64,000 bases of DNA from Acidimicrobiaceae bacterium (GTDB lineage Bacteria; Actinomycetota; Acidimicrobiia; Acidimicrobiales; JAUTXP01). The stretch is taken from positions 124,001 to 188,000 of the forward strand of contig JAUTXP010000047.1 of assembly GCA_030837965.1 (NCBI GenBank), given 5' to 3'. Of this stretch, positions 7,990 to 16,800 are shown one piece after another. The notes beneath the pieces were generated by a model, which did no database searches, was not told where the DNA came from, and saw nothing but the letters and a program-made list of their open reading frames with translations. The stretch's first letter is position 1; each line of letters opens with the position of its first letter. The position numbers and the translations under genes are program-made.

Positions 7990-8531
7990 TACTCGATGCC
8001 CTTCTTGGCGCCCACGCCGGTGTCGTACACGTGCTTGAGCTTGCGCATCTCGGTGGCCGTGTCGGCCACGTCGATCAGCTCGGGCGGCGCGTCGCGCCCG
8101 GTGATGACCACGTTGGTCTTGGCCGACCTGCCGGTTACGCCCGCCACCACGTCGGCCACGTCGACCCAGCCGTACTTCACCGCGTAGGTCAGCTCGTCGA
8201 GGATCAACAGGTCGTAGTCGCCTGACGCCAGCTTGGCCGCGGCCACCTCCCACGCGTGCCTGCCCTTGGCCGCGGTCTCGTCCAAGTCGGTGGACTCCCA
8301 CGTGAACCCGTCGCCCAGCGTGTGCCACTCGATGCCCAGGTGGTCGGCCAACTTGCGCTCGCCCGTCTTCCACTTGCCGCCCTTCACGAACTGGACGACG
8401 CCCACCGTCCACCCCCGGGCCCACCCCCTGGCCATCACGCCGAAGGCGGCTGACGACTTGCCCTTTCCGTGACCGGTGTTCAACAGGACGATCGAATCGG
8501 ATCGGGGCACGGCCGCAGAAGGTAATGTCAT
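7986..8531 (-). CDS. cobO: Cob(I)yrinic acid a,c-diamide adenosyltransferase
   Basis: It transfers the 5'-deoxyadenosyl group of ATP to the cobalt of corrinoids (CobO/CobA/BtuR family). The 181 residues hold the family P-loop NTGHGKGKSSAAFG at 18-31, VVQFVKGGKWKTGE, and the Walker-B-like LLILDELTYAVKYGW. It ends with KKGIEY, as in homologues. The start ATG at 8531 abuts the beginning of the divergent riboswitch, so the two transcripts share regulatory DNA. A later GTG (VPRSDS) is a possible alternative start. Confidence 0.94.
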   Translation of the reverse strand: MTLPSAAVPRSDSIVLLNTGHGKGKSSAAFGVMARGWARGWTVGVVQFVKGGKWKTGERKLADHLGIEWHTLGDGFTWESTDLDETAAKGRHAWEVAAAKLASGDYDLLILDELTYAVKYGWVDVADVVAGVTGRSAKTNVVITGRDAPPELIDVADTATEMRKLKHVYDTGVGAKKGIEY

Positions 8532-8625
8532 CGGCGCTGCGCAGGGAACACCGGTGTGAATCCGGGGCTGTCCCGCAACGGTCAGTGGCCCTCGCCACGA
8601 GCCCGATACCTGCGCCGCCCGAGCG
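8526..8625 (+). promoter_or_regulatory. Cobalamin riboswitch upstream of cbiZ
   Basis: This is the textbook cobalamin aptamer order: GCGCAGGGAACACCGGTGTG, GAATCCGGGGCTGTCCCGC, AACGG, then CCACGAGCCCGATACCTGCG. The flanking GGCGC and GCGCC can close the P1 helix. It precedes the GTG start of cbiZ by about 40 bases and so heads the cbiZ-cobU-cobS-cobD-cobC-cobQ series. Its 5' edge touches or enters the first codons of the divergent cobO, so its promoter probably lies inside cobO. Confidence 0.95.
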
Positions 8626-8663
8626 CCACGCAGCCTGCGACTGGCGCAGAGAGAAGGGGACGC

Positions 8664-9323
8664 GTGGACGTCGTATCGGTGCAACTTCGCTCCCGCCGGG
8701 AGGGCGGCCGGGAGCTACCCCTGTTGTTGTGGCGCCTGCCCGCGCCCATGCGCGCCATTGCGACCGCGCCCCACGGCGGCGGCCTTGGTGTGCGCCGCTG
8801 GGTCGTCAACGCCCAGGTGCCCGCCTCCTACGCCCGCCGCGATCCCGACCACCACCTGCATCGGCTCGCCGTCTCCCTCGGGCTGCCCGGCCGCGGCGTG
8901 GGGCTGCTGACCGCGGCCGACGTGCGCCACCACCATCACGCCCACGACCACGGCGTCGAGGTCTTCGCCACCGTCGGCCTCGGCCACCCCATCCAGGCCG
9001 CCGCGCCCCACAGCCACGCGCCCGTCGAGTTGGTCGGCACCATCAACGTGGTTGCCGTCCTCCCCGAGCGACTGTCCGACGCCGCCCTCGTCAACACGGT
9101 CGCCACCGTCACCGAGGCCAAGGTGCAGGCTCTGCGCGACCTGGGCCACCGGGCCACGGGCACGGCCACGGACGCGGTGGTCGTGCTCTGCCCGACCGAG
9201 GGCAGGGCGGCCGACTTCGGGGGGCCGCGATCGGTGTGGGGCAGCCGTTTGGCCCGGGCCGTCTACGCCGCCGTCGCGGCCTCGCCATCCGCGCCATCCG
9301 CCCCAATGGGTCCGACTCGATGA
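8664..9323 (+). CDS. cbiZ: Adenosylcobinamide amidohydrolase CbiZ
   Basis: CbiZ cleaves the aminopropanol arm from adenosylcobinamide to give adenosylcobyric acid, so salvaged corrinoids can re-enter the pathway at CobD/CbiB. The 219-residue protein matches the family through GGGLGVRRWVVNAQVP near residues 38-53, the middle GVEVFATVGLGHP and VGTINVVAVLPERLSDAAL, and TEAKVQAL followed by ATGTATDAVVVLCP. The GTG start has GAGAAGGGGA just upstream; earlier in-frame starts would fall inside the riboswitch. It overlaps cobU as ATGA. Confidence 0.92.
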   Translation: MDVVSVQLRSRREGGRELPLLLWRLPAPMRAIATAPHGGGLGVRRWVVNAQVPASYARRDPDHHLHRLAVSLGLPGRGVGLLTAADVRHHHHAHDHGVEVFATVGLGHPIQAAAPHSHAPVELVGTINVVAVLPERLSDAALVNTVATVTEAKVQALRDLGHRATGTATDAVVVLCPTEGRAADFGGPRSVWGSRLARAVYAAVAASPSAPSAPMGPTR

Positions 9324-9826
9324 TCGTGCTCGTGCTGGGCGGGACGCGCTCGGGCAAGTCGGAGGTGGCCGAGCGCTTGGCCTCGACCCTGCCCCAGCCC
9401 GTCACCTATGTGGCCACGGGCGCTCCCGTGGACGACGAGATGGCGGCGCGCATCGCGGCCCACAAGCTGCGTCGACCGGTGGAGTGGTCCACCGTCGAAG
9501 TTGCGGCCAACACCGCAAGCGCGGCGAGCACGTTGCCCGACGCCTTGCGCCGCCTGCAAGGCACGGTTCTCGTCGATGCGCTGGGGACGTGGCTGGCGGG
9601 GCTGGACGACTTCGCAGCCGACGAGGCCGACGTGGCCGCCGCTTTGCAAGGCCGTGACGGCGACGCGGTCGTGGTGTCCGACGAAGTGGGCCTGGGCGTG
9701 CACCCGTCGACCGAGGTCGGACGGCGCTTCCGCGACCGGCTGGGCGAGGTCAACCGGTCCGTGGCCGACGTGGCCGACCGGGTGCTGCTGGTCGTGGCGG
9801 GCCGCACCTTGGAGCTCGACCGGTGA
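9320..9826 (+). CDS. cobU: Adenosylcobinamide kinase / adenosylcobinamide-phosphate guanylyltransferase
   Basis: CobU phosphorylates adenosylcobinamide and then attaches GMP to give adenosyl-GDP-cobinamide. The 168 residues start with MIVLVLGGTRSGKSEVAE (P-loop at 7-14), followed by TYVATGAP, RPVEWSTVE, VDALGTWLAG and VSDEVGLGVHP, all family signatures. The start overlaps the cbiZ stop and the end overlaps cobS by four bases. It is slightly shorter than most CobU proteins but looks complete. Confidence 0.94.
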   Translation: MIVLVLGGTRSGKSEVAERLASTLPQPVTYVATGAPVDDEMAARIAAHKLRRPVEWSTVEVAANTASAASTLPDALRRLQGTVLVDALGTWLAGLDDFAADEADVAAALQGRDGDAVVVSDEVGLGVHPSTEVGRRFRDRLGEVNRSVADVADRVLLVVAGRTLELDR

Positions 9827-10530
9827 GGCGGGCGCTGTCGTTCCTCACCCCGTTCGCGGGCGCCCACGATCCAGCCCCCACCGCGCTGTTGTGGTTCCCC
9901 ATCGTCGGCGCCCTCCTCGGCGCGACGGTGGGCGCGGTCTGGCTGGTGGCCGACCGGCTGTGGCCGCCCCTCGTCACCGGCGCCCTCGTCGTCGTGGCCG
10001 ACCTGGCCGTCACCGGCATGCTCCACTTCGACGGCTTGGTCGACTCGGCCGACGGCTTGTTGCCTCACCTCGACCCGGACCGCCGGCTGGCCGTGATGAG
10101 TGATCCGAACACGGGCGCCTTCGGCGTGGCCGTCGGCGTCGGCGTGCTGTCGCTTCGGGGCGCGGCCCTGGCCGCCATGCGTCCATCCGTGCTGCTGCTG
10201 GCCGGACTGTGGTGCGCGTCCCGCACCCTCATGGCCGCCACCATCGTGCGGGTGCCCTACGCCCGCGGCGGCGGGGGACTGGCCAGCGCCTTCCTCACCG
10301 CCCGGGTCAGGCCGGTGGCGGCCGAAGGCGTGCTGTCGGCCATCGTGTTGGCCGCGCTGTGGCGGCCGTTTCCGGGCGCGCTGTCCGTCCTGGCCGGGCT
10401 GGCCGCGGGCCTGGGCGTGGTCCGCTTAGCCCAGCGCCGCATCGGCGGGTTCACCGGCGACGTGCTCGGCGCCGCGGGCATGGTGGCCGAGACGGTGGGG
10501 CTGGTCGTGGCCGCCGGGTGGCGCAGATGA
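9823..10530 (+). CDS. cobS: Adenosylcobinamide-GDP ribazoletransferase (cobalamin synthase)
   Basis: This integral membrane enzyme joins adenosyl-GDP-cobinamide to alpha-ribazole(-phosphate). The 235 residues are mostly hydrophobic helices. The acidic motif TGMLHFDGLVDSADGLLPH near residues 64-82 binds the metal-nucleotide, and SDPNTGAFGV follows. A GTG start overlaps the cobU stop and the end overlaps cobD as ATGA. Length is normal. Its nucleotide-loop partner CobT was not found in the window. Confidence 0.94.
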   Translation: MRRALSFLTPFAGAHDPAPTALLWFPIVGALLGATVGAVWLVADRLWPPLVTGALVVVADLAVTGMLHFDGLVDSADGLLPHLDPDRRLAVMSDPNTGAFGVAVGVGVLSLRGAALAAMRPSVLLLAGLWCASRTLMAATIVRVPYARGGGGLASAFLTARVRPVAAEGVLSAIVLAALWRPFPGALSVLAGLAAGLGVVRLAQRRIGGFTGDVLGAAGMVAETVGLVVAAGWRR

Positions 10531-11414
10531 GCCGGCCCAGACGGGGCAGGGGACTGGCCGTGGCCTTCGGGCTGCTGGCCGACCGGGCCTTCGGCGAACC
10601 GCCGGTCACCCCCCATCCCGTCTCGCTGTTCGGACGGGCCATGCGCGGGGTCGAGTCCCGCGTCTGGCGCGACTCGCGCCCGGCCGGCGTCGTGCACGCG
10701 GGCGCGGGCCTGACCCTCGGCGTGGTCGCGGGAGCGGCCACGCGCTCGACCGCGCTGGCGACCTATGTGGCCGTGGCCGGACGGGCCTTGGGCCAAGCGG
10801 CCATGGCTGTGGCCGACGCCCTCGAAGCGGGCGACCTGGACCTGGCCCGTGAACGGCTGCCCGCGCTGGTGGGGCGCGACCCCACGGGGCTGGATGAGAA
10901 GGAGATCGCCCGCGCCGCGGTCGAGTCGGTGGCCGAGAACACGGTCGACGCGGTGGTGGCGCCCGCCTTGTGGGCCTTGGCTTTGGGCGCACCGGGGGCC
11001 GTGGGTTATCGGGCGGTCAACACCATGGACGCCATGGTCGGGCACCGCAGCGAGCGCTATGCCCGCTACGGCTGGGCCGCGGCCCGGTTGGACGACGCCG
11101 CCGGCTTCGTGCCCGCCCGCGTCACCGCTCTCATGGTCGCCGTGGTGCGCCCTCGAGCCGCCCACGCCGTTTGGAGGACGGTGCGGGCCGATGCTCCTGC
11201 CCACCCGTCGCCCAACTCGGGCGTGGCCGAGGCCGCCTTCGCCGCCGCCCTGGGCCTGCGTCTCGGGGGCGAGAGCCGCTATGGCGATCGCGTCGAGCTG
11301 CGGCCGCCCCTCGGCGACGGGCGTCCGCCCGAGCCCGCCGACATCGCGTCGGCCGTGCGCCTGTCGCGTGACGTGACGTACGCGTTGGCCGCGTCGGTGG
11401 CGGTGTTCTCGTGA
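10527..11414 (+). CDS. cobD: Adenosylcobinamide-phosphate synthase (CbiB/CobD)
   Basis: A membrane enzyme that attaches aminopropanol or its phosphate to adenosylcobyric acid. The 295 residues contain the family markers LADRAFGEPPVTPHPV near the N-terminus, GRDPTGLDEKEIARAAVESV in the middle, ENTVDAVVAPALWA, AVNTMDAMVGHRSERYARYG and HPSPNSGVAEAAFAAALG. The start overlaps cobS and the end overlaps the next gene as GTGA. With CbiZ upstream it can rebuild the side chain that CbiZ removes. Confidence 0.95.
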   Translation: MSRPRRGRGLAVAFGLLADRAFGEPPVTPHPVSLFGRAMRGVESRVWRDSRPAGVVHAGAGLTLGVVAGAATRSTALATYVAVAGRALGQAAMAVADALEAGDLDLARERLPALVGRDPTGLDEKEIARAAVESVAENTVDAVVAPALWALALGAPGAVGYRAVNTMDAMVGHRSERYARYGWAAARLDDAAGFVPARVTALMVAVVRPRAAHAVWRTVRADAPAHPSPNSGVAEAAFAAALGLRLGGESRYGDRVELRPPLGDGRPPEPADIASAVRLSRDVTYALAASVAVFS

Positions 11415-12316
11415 TCCCCGCGGGCCGCCACGGCGGCGACGGGGCTCGGCTGGCCGCCGCCCTGGGCATCGATCCCGGCGCGGTGCTCGACCTGTCGGCC
11501 AGCCTCAACCCGGTCGCCCCTGACGCGGGCGACGTGGTGGCCAAGCACCTCGACGCTTTGCGCCGCTATCCCGATCCGGCCCAGGCCACCGTTGCCCTGG
11601 CCGAGGCCATGGGCGTGGACCCCGACTGCCTCCTGCTCACCAACGGCGGGGCCGAGGCCATCGCCATGGTGGCAGCCGATAAGGGGGGCACGGTCGTCAG
11701 CGAGCCCGAGTTCTCGCTGCACCCGCGCCTGGCCGAGGGTGGCAACGGCCCTCATTGGCGGTCCAACCCGCACAACCCCACCGGCCGGTTGTGGACCGCC
11801 CCCATCGACGACGGCAGCACCGCCGGGACGGGCTGGGTCTGGGACGAGGCCTTCTACCCGCTCGCAACCGGTCGGTGGACGGCCGGGCACACGGGCATCG
11901 TCGTCGGCTCCCTCACCAAGCTCTTCGCCTGTCCGGGCCTGCGACTCGGCTATGTCCTCGCCGACGTCGGCTGCGTGCAACGCCTGCGCGACCGACAGCC
12001 CGAGTGGTCGGTCAACGGCCTGGCCGCGTCGGCGCTGCCGGACCTGCTGGCCGGCGCCGACCTGCCCGCGTGGGCCGCGGCCGTGGCCCGCCTGCGGGCT
12101 GCGCTCGTCGATCTGCTCACGCCGTTCAAGCCCCTGCCCTCGGACGCCAACTACGTCTTGTGCACCGACGCCGCGGGCCTGCGCGACCGACTCGCCCCCC
12201 ACGGCGTGCTCGTGCGCGACTGTGCGAGCTTCGGGCTGCCCGACCATGTGCGCGTGGCCGTCCCCGACGAAGCGGGCTTGGCCCGTTTGCAGGAGGCGCT
12301 GTGCGCGGCGGGCTGA
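11411..12316 (+). CDS. CobC-like PLP-dependent aminotransferase / threonine-phosphate decarboxylase
   Basis: A fold-type I PLP enzyme placed where cob clusters keep the L-threonine-O-3-phosphate decarboxylase that supplies the aminopropanol linker. The 301 residues show DLSASLNPVAP at 27-37, TNGGAEAIA at 77, SNPHNPTG at 118-125 and WDEAFYP at 144. The PLP lysine Lys170 lies in GSLTKLFACPGLRLGY. It is shorter than typical CobC/CobD enzymes of about 330-360 residues because the segment between PEFSLHPRL and SNPHNPTG is compressed. The decarboxylase assignment rests on context; a histidinol-phosphate aminotransferase origin cannot be excluded. Confidence 0.85.
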   Translation: MIPAGRHGGDGARLAAALGIDPGAVLDLSASLNPVAPDAGDVVAKHLDALRRYPDPAQATVALAEAMGVDPDCLLLTNGGAEAIAMVAADKGGTVVSEPEFSLHPRLAEGGNGPHWRSNPHNPTGRLWTAPIDDGSTAGTGWVWDEAFYPLATGRWTAGHTGIVVGSLTKLFACPGLRLGYVLADVGCVQRLRDRQPEWSVNGLAASALPDLLAGADLPAWAAAVARLRAALVDLLTPFKPLPSDANYVLCTDAAGLRDRLAPHGVLVRDCASFGLPDHVRVAVPDEAGLARLQEALCAAG

Positions 12317-13791
12317 TGGTGTGCGGGACGACGAGCGACGCGGGCAAGAGCCACGTGGTCACCGGGCTCTGCCGCCTGCTCGCCCGAAGGGGCGTGCGCG
12401 TCGCCCCCTTCAAGGCCCAGAACATGGCCCTCAACTCTTATGTCACGCCGAGCGGCCACGAGATCGGCCGGGCCCAAGGGGTGCAGGCCCTGGCCGCCGG
12501 GGTGGAGCCCGAGGTGGCCATGAACCCGATCCTGCTCAAGCCCACGGGGGAGCGGACCAGTCAGGTCGTGGTGAATGGAAGGCCCCTCGCCCACATGACC
12601 GCGGCCGAGTACCACGAGGCCAAGCCCGGCCTGCTGACCACTGTCCTCGACGCGCTGGCCGACCTGCGCAGCCGCTTCGATGTGGTCATCGTCGAGGGCG
12701 CGGGCAGCCCGGCCGAGATCAACCTGCTCGACCATGACATCGTGAACCTTCGCATCGCGTCGGAGGCCGGACTGCCCGCCATCGTGGTGGGCGACATCGA
12801 CCGCGGCGGCGTGTTCGCCGCCCTCTACGGCACCGTCGCCCTCTTGCCCGACCACTACCGCGCCTTGGTGCGCGGCTTCGTCATCAACAAGTTCCGCGGC
12901 GACCCGGCCCTGCTGGGAGACGGCCTGGCCGACCTCGAACGCCGCACCGGCGTGCCCACCTTGGGCGTGCTGCCGTTCGTGCACGACGTGGCCCTCGACG
13001 CCGAGGACTCGCTGGCCCTCACCGGCCTGCGCCCGCGCGCCAACGCGCCCGCGGTGGCCGACTCGCTCGACATCGCCGCCGTCCACTTCCCCCGGCTCTC
13101 CAACTTCACCGACCTCGACGCGCTGGCCCTCGAGCCCGGCGTGGGCGTCCGCCTGGTGGACAGCCCGGCCGCGCTGGGCGCCCCCGACCTGGTGATCCTG
13201 CCCGGCACCAAGGCCACCGTCGCCGACTTGGACTGGCTGCGGGGCCGAGGCCTGGACCGGGCCATCGCCGCCACCGACGCGTTGGTGCTCGGCCTGTGCG
13301 GCGGCCTTCAGATGATGGGCCGGGTCATCGAGGACCCGGCCCGCGTCGAGTCCGACCGCAGCCGGGTGGAGGGGCTGGCCTGGCTGGACGCGACCACCGA
13401 GTTCGGCCCGGCCAAGGTCACGCTGCAACGCCGTGGCACGTGCATGGGCCAACGGGTGACCGGCTACCAGATCCACCACGGCCGGGTGCACCAAGGGGAC
13501 GGCACGCCCGGCTGGGTCCATCTGGACGACGCCTATGGCCGAGACGACGACGGCGCGGTGGAACCGGTCGAGGCCCGCTTCCTGGGCACCACGCTGCACG
13601 GGCTGTTCGAACAGGACGGCTTCCGCTCGACGTTCCTCACCGAGATCGGGCGGCGGCGGGGCAAGACGTTCGTGCCCGCGGGCGTGTCCTTTCCCGCGGC
13701 CCGGCGGGCCCAGTTCGACCGGCTGGCCGACCTGTTGGAGGCCCACATGGACATGGCGGGCCTGGAAGCACTCATCAAGGAAGGCGTCTGA
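12301..13791 (+). CDS. cobQ: Cobyric acid synthase
   Basis: It amidates the b, d, e and g carboxyls of adenosylcobyrinic acid a,c-diamide. The 496 residues begin with LMVCGTTSDAGKSHVVTGLC and have PFKAQNMALNSYV, VEGAGSPAEINLLDHDIVN, and DIDRGGVFAALYG. The glutaminase part has the nucleophile Cys333 in LGLCGGLQMMG and GYQIHHGR toward the end. I chose the GTG at 12301 because AGGAGG ends four bases before it; the ATG at 12316, touching the upstream stop, is the alternative. Its own stop codon is the first three bases of a Fur/Zur-like palindrome. Confidence 0.95.
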   Translation: MRGGLMVCGTTSDAGKSHVVTGLCRLLARRGVRVAPFKAQNMALNSYVTPSGHEIGRAQGVQALAAGVEPEVAMNPILLKPTGERTSQVVVNGRPLAHMTAAEYHEAKPGLLTTVLDALADLRSRFDVVIVEGAGSPAEINLLDHDIVNLRIASEAGLPAIVVGDIDRGGVFAALYGTVALLPDHYRALVRGFVINKFRGDPALLGDGLADLERRTGVPTLGVLPFVHDVALDAEDSLALTGLRPRANAPAVADSLDIAAVHFPRLSNFTDLDALALEPGVGVRLVDSPAALGAPDLVILPGTKATVADLDWLRGRGLDRAIAATDALVLGLCGGLQMMGRVIEDPARVESDRSRVEGLAWLDATTEFGPAKVTLQRRGTCMGQRVTGYQIHHGRVHQGDGTPGWVHLDDAYGRDDDGAVEPVEARFLGTTLHGLFEQDGFRSTFLTEIGRRRGKTFVPAGVSFPAARRAQFDRLADLLEAHMDMAGLEALIKEGV

Positions 13792-13803
13792 GAATGATTC
13801 TCA
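13789..13803. promoter_or_regulatory. Fur/Zur-like operator candidate, box 1 of 2 before cobN
   Basis: TGAGAATGATTCTCA is a perfect 7-1-7 palindrome, the geometry of Fur-family (especially actinobacterial Zur) sites. It starts on the cobQ stop codon and lies 40 bases before the cobN start. The same 19 bases, TGAGAATGATTCTCATTCC, recur at 40502-40520. Confidence 0.6.
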
Positions 13804-13826
13804 TTCCGACAGCGCCGCGGTGTTGA
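13794..13826 (+). CDS. Ten-codon leader ORF before cobN
   Basis: ATG ATT CTC ATT and onward encodes MILIPTAPRC and stops two bases before the cobN ATG. Its first codons repeat those of cobN (MILV) because a 35-base unit carrying the palindrome is duplicated. It could couple translation or be a by-product of the duplication. No ribosome-binding site is obvious. Confidence 0.3.
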   Translation: MILIPTAPRC

Positions 13827-13838
13827 GAATGATTCTCG
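13824..13838. promoter_or_regulatory. Fur/Zur-like operator candidate, box 2 of 2, overlapping the cobN start
   Basis: TGAGAATGATTCTCG differs from box 1 only in the last base. The cobN start codon ATG (13829-13831) is in its centre, so a bound repressor would sit on the translation start. Spacing to box 1 is 35 bases. Confidence 0.55.
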
Positions 13839-16800
13839 TTCTTACCAACGCGGACACCGAGATCCTGGCTCTGCGGTCGGTGGTCGAAGCCCTGCCCGAG
13901 GGGTTCCCGCCCGTGCGGGCGGCCAACCCGTCGGCCCTGGCCGACGCGCCCGACGTGTCGGAGGCCGATATCGTGCTGGTGCGGCTGCTGGGCGGGCGCA
14001 GGGCGTGGGAGCAGCAGTTCGAACGCCTGCGGGCCCAATGCGTCGAGCAAGGGATTCCGCTGCTCGCCTTCGGCGGCGAGGCCGCACCCGACGCAGAGCT
14101 GACCTCCCTGTCAACGGTCCCGAGCGCCACCGTGGCCACCGCCTTCGAGTACCTCCGCTCCGGCGGTCTGCACAACACCGAGCACCTTCTCCGGTTCGTC
14201 AGCGACACCGTGTTGTTGACTGGGTTCGGGTTCGACGCGCCAGTCGAGGTCCCGGCCGTGGGCGTCTTTCGGGCCCCGCAGCCACGTGGCAAGGACAACG
14301 GCGGCGATGGCGATGGCGATGGCGATGGCGATGGCGATGGCGATGGACGGCGGCGGCTCCTGGTCGGCGTGGTCTTCTACCGGGCCCACGTGCTCAGCGG
14401 CAACACCCAGTTCGTCGACGACCTGTGCGACGCCATCGAGGCCGCGGACCCAGACGGCACGACGGACGCGGTGGCCGTCTACTGCTACTCGCTGCGCGAG
14501 CCGGAGCCGCTCGCCTTGCTGGCCGACCTCGGGCTCGACTGCCTGGTCACGACCGTGCTGGCCATGGGGTCGGCCGACGGCGACCAGTGGGACGCGTCCG
14601 GCCTGGCCGACTTGGACGTCCCCATCGTGCAGGCCATGGCGGCGACGCAGTCGTCGGCCGCGTGGGCCGCGTCCGACAATGGGCTGGCGCCCATCGACGT
14701 GGCCATGTCCGTGGCCATCCCCGAGTTCGACGGCCGCATCGTCAGCGTTCCCTTCTCGTTCAAGGAGACGGTGGACGACGGCGACTCGCTAGGGGCGCCG
14801 GTGACGGCATACCGCACCATGCCGGACCGCGTGCGCAGGGTGGCGGGCATCGCCGTGAAGCAGGCCCGCCTGCGCCACATCGCCAACGCGGACAAGCGCA
14901 TCGCGGTCGTGCTGTCCGCCTATCCGACCAAGCAGAGCAGGCTGGGCAACGCCGTGGCCTTGGACACGCCCGCGTCCACCATCGACCTGCTGCACGCCTT
15001 GCGGGACAAGGGCTATCGGGTCGAGCGCATCCCTGTTGACGGCGATGCCCTCATGCACGAACTGGCCGACCACCTCGACCCCGAGCGGCCCACGGCGTTG
15101 GACCTGGGCCACGTGCTGGTGGCCATCCAACCGCCTCGCGGCTTCGGCGACAACCCGGTGGCGGTCTACCACTCGCCGGACCTGCCGCCCACCGAGCAGT
15201 ACGTGGGCTTCTACCGCTGGCTGGAGGACGAGTGGGGCGCCCACGCCGTGGTGCACATGGGCAAGCACGGGACCCTTGAGTGGCTGCCGGGCAAGGGCGT
15301 GGGCCTGTCGGGGGAGTGCTGGCCGGACGTGTCGCTGGGCGACCTGCCGCTCGTCTACCCGTTCGTGGTGAACGACCCGGGCGAGGGCACGCAGGCCAAG
15401 CGCCGAAGCCACGCGGTGATCATCGACCACCTGTTGCCGCCCATGACGCGGGCCGACACCTACGACGACCTGGCCCGACTGGAGGGGCTGCTGGACGAGT
15501 ACGCGCAGGTGGCGTCGCTCGACCCGGCCAAGCTGCCCGCCATCCGCGCCCGCGTGTGGGACCTCCTGGTGCAGGCCGAACTGCATCGGGACCTGGGCAT
15601 GTCGGCCATGCCGGACGAGGAGGCGTTCGACGACCTCGTCCTGCACGTGGACGGCTACCTGTGCGAACTGAAGGACGCCCAGATCCGCGGCGGGCTGCAC
15701 ACGCTGGGCCGCCCGCCTGAAGGCGACGCGCTGGTCGACCTGGTGCTGGCCATGACCCGGCTGCCCCAAGGGGACGTGCCTCCGCTGCGCCGGGCCGCCG
15801 ACGGCTCGCTGCACGACACCGACGAGGCCGAGGCCGAGGCCCGGGCCGTGGTCGAGGCCCTCGCCGCCGGCCAGTGGAAGACGAGCACGGACGACCCCAC
15901 CCAGCGTTGGGTGTGCCAGACCTTGGTGCCTGCCCTTACCAGGACCACCGACGAGGTGGCCAATGTTCTGCGGGCCTTGGACGGCCGCCATGTGGTGTCG
16001 GGGCCGAGCGGCGCGCCCACGCGCGGGATGGCCCACGTCCTGCCGACCGGGCGCAACTTCTACTCGGTCGATCCGAAGGCGCTGCCGTCGCGTCTGGCGT
16101 GGGAGGTGGGCTGCAAGCTGGCCGACCAGTTGCTGGCCCGCCACCTCGAGGAGGAGGGCAGGTATCCCGACTCGGTGGGCCTGGTGGTGTGGGGCACGGC
16201 GGCCATGCGCACCTCCGGCGACGACGTGGCCGAGGCCCTGGCCCTCATGGGCGTACGCCCGGTGTGGGCCGCGGAGTCGGCGCGGGTGACGGGCGTGGAG
16301 CTGATCCCGGACGAGGAGTTGGGCAGGCCGCGTGTCGACGTCACTCTGCGCATCTCGGGCTTCTTCCGTGATGCCTTCCCGCATCTGATCGAGCTGTTGG
16401 ACGACGCCTGCAAGCTGGCGGGCTTCGACGACGACCCTCGCATCTTCGGGGCCAAGCCCGGCGCCTACGGGTCGGGAATCCTGCCCCTGTTGGAGTCGCG
16501 CGACTGGCGCAGCGACGACGACCTGGCCGCCGTCTACGAGGCCTGGTCGGGCTGGTCCTACGGGCGGGCCGCGCTGGGCGGAGCGGCGGCCCACGACGCC
16601 ATGCGCAGGCGCTTCGCCCTCATCGACGTGGCCGTGAAGAACCAGGACAACAGAGAGCACGACATCTTCGACTCCGACGACTACCTGCAAGACCACGGCG
16701 GCATGGTCGCCACCATTCGGGCCCTCACCGGCCGCCAGCCCAAGGCCTGGTTCGGCGACTCGGCCGACCCGGCCCGGCCCCGCGTGCGCAGCCTGGCCGA

